Source: Anaerolinea sp.
GTDB taxonomy: Bacteria > Chloroflexota > Anaerolineae > Anaerolineales > Villigracilaceae
DNA length: 6,046 nt
Assembly (NCBI GenBank): GCA_020720965.1
Contig: DYNS01000190.1
Coordinates: 1 to 6,046 of the forward strand
Direction of reading: 5' to 3'
Both the position numbers and the translations under genes were made by a program. Below are positions 5,417 to 6,046 of this stretch, piece by piece. How positions within the stretch are numbered: the first letter of the stretch is position 1; every line of letters starts with the position of its first letter. A model generated the notes under the pieces. The model searched no databases, was not told where the DNA came from, and saw nothing but the letters and a program-made list of their open reading frames with translations.

Positions 5417-6046
5417 TTAGCCCACCCAATAAAAAACGGCAACGACCAAGCCAACCAGGACAACCACCCAGCGTAAGACGGCGGGCTTTACCTGCCCGGC
5501 AAAACGCCCGCCCAAAGCCCCGCCCGCCAAAGCGCCAAGCGCCATCAGCGCGGCTGCGCCCCAATCCACCTGACCGGAGAAGAGGAAGAAAATGGCTGCG
5601 GCGAGGTTGCCAGAGAAGGCAATGGCTTGCTTGAGGGCATTCAGGCGGGTGAGGGTATCTTCCAGCACTACCCCTAAAACCGCCAGCACAATGACGCTTA
5701 ACCCCGCCCCAAAATAGCCGCCGTAAATTGCCCCCAAACCCACCGGCAAGGCAATCAGCCAGTTTTCGCGGGCGGCGTGGGCGTTGGCATGTTCAATGCG
5801 GCGTAGCACCCAGGCGCGGACCGGGTCTTGCGCCGCCAACAGAAGGGAAGCCAACAAAATGAGATACGGCACAATCTCCCGAAACAGTTTTTCCCCGGTA
5901 TTCAACAGCAGCCAGCCCCCCATCAGCCCCCCCAGGGCGGAGGCAGGCAGGAGGTAAGACAACCTCGCCTTTTGGGCGCGAATATCCTGCCACTGCGCCA
6001 AAGTCGCCCCCAGGTAGCCCGGCACCAGGGCAACGGTATTGGTCAC
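5417..6046 (-). CDS. TauE/SafE-family membrane permease (5' end cut by window edge)
   Basis: Polytopic membrane protein of the TauE/SafE family (PF01925), whose members are proposed exporters of sulfite, sulfoacetate or other organic anions; substrate cannot be read from the sequence. 209 residues are visible, with about six to seven hydrophobic helices. Family marks: NTVALVPGYLG at the visible N-end, LGGLMGGWLL (38-47), the second-repeat glycine motif GAIYGGYFGAGLSVI (105-119), and RLNALKQAIAFSGNLAAA (134-151) ahead of the last helices. The GTG exactly at the window edge can be read as a start, but NTVAL...P..LG normally belongs to the second membrane helix, so about 40 residues including the first glycine-rich motif probably lie beyond the edge; full length would be near 250, the family norm. 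It stops 5 nt before the FHA regulator gene, suggesting one transcript. Confidence 0.88.
   Translation of the reverse strand: MTNTVALVPGYLGATLAQWQDIRAQKARLSYLLPASALGGLMGGWLLLNTGEKLFREIVPYLILLASLLLAAQDPVRAWVLRRIEHANAHAARENWLIALPVGLGAIYGGYFGAGLSVIVLAVLGVVLEDTLTRLNALKQAIAFSGNLAAAIFFLFSGQVDWGAAALMALGALAGGALGGRFAGQVKPAVLRWVVVLVGLVVAVFYWVG

Noticed and set aside
6044..6046. GTG at the window edge as the true start of the TauE-like gene
   Set aside because: The visible N-terminus corresponds to the second membrane helix of the family, so the gene most likely continues outside the window.

Overview
The window is a stretch of bacterial chromosome of roughly 60% GC with almost no non-coding DNA. It holds seven protein genes, two of them cut by the window edges, in two convergent blocks. 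I see no mobile element, CRISPR array, tRNA or rRNA. The mix suggests a Chloroflexota (Anaerolineae-like) bacterium: a Firmicutes-style PgpH/YbeY/DgkA cluster, a polytopic membrane Ser/Thr kinase, an FHA plus winged-helix regulator, and GTG/TTG starts. That placement is an inference from gene content, not a marker-based assignment.

Rightward block (1-3387): yqeY (5' end outside the window), pgpH, ybeY and dgkA. Junctions are 3 nt, a 4-nt ATGA overlap, and 3 nt, so this is almost certainly one operon. It is a shortened form of the conserved yqeY...phoH-pgpH-ybeY-dgkA-era neighbourhood known from Bacillus and relatives, with phoH missing between yqeY and pgpH and no era after dgkA. The genes serve tRNA-amidation-like or unknown YqeY function, cyclic-di-AMP breakdown, rRNA processing, and recycling of the undecaprenyl lipid carrier.

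Leftward block (6046-3384, minus strand): a TauE/SafE-family membrane permease (5' end outside the window), a 204-residue protein joining an N-terminal FHA domain to a C-terminal OmpR-type winged helix, and a eukaryotic-like Ser/Thr kinase with five predicted C-terminal membrane helices. Gaps are 5 and 6 nt, so these three are probably co-transcribed. The kinase and the FHA/DNA-binding protein look like a two-gene phosphothreonine signalling pair: the kinase makes phospho-Thr, the FHA domain reads it, and the winged helix binds DNA. What the permease contributes is unknown.

The two blocks meet tail to tail with a 4-nt overlap of dgkA and the kinase gene (3384-3387). A GC-rich hairpin followed by four T, lying inside the antisense kinase gene at about 3463-3491, is the best candidate terminator for the rightward operon. 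No intergenic stretch exceeds a few bases, so no promoter is visible; both operon promoters probably lie outside the window.
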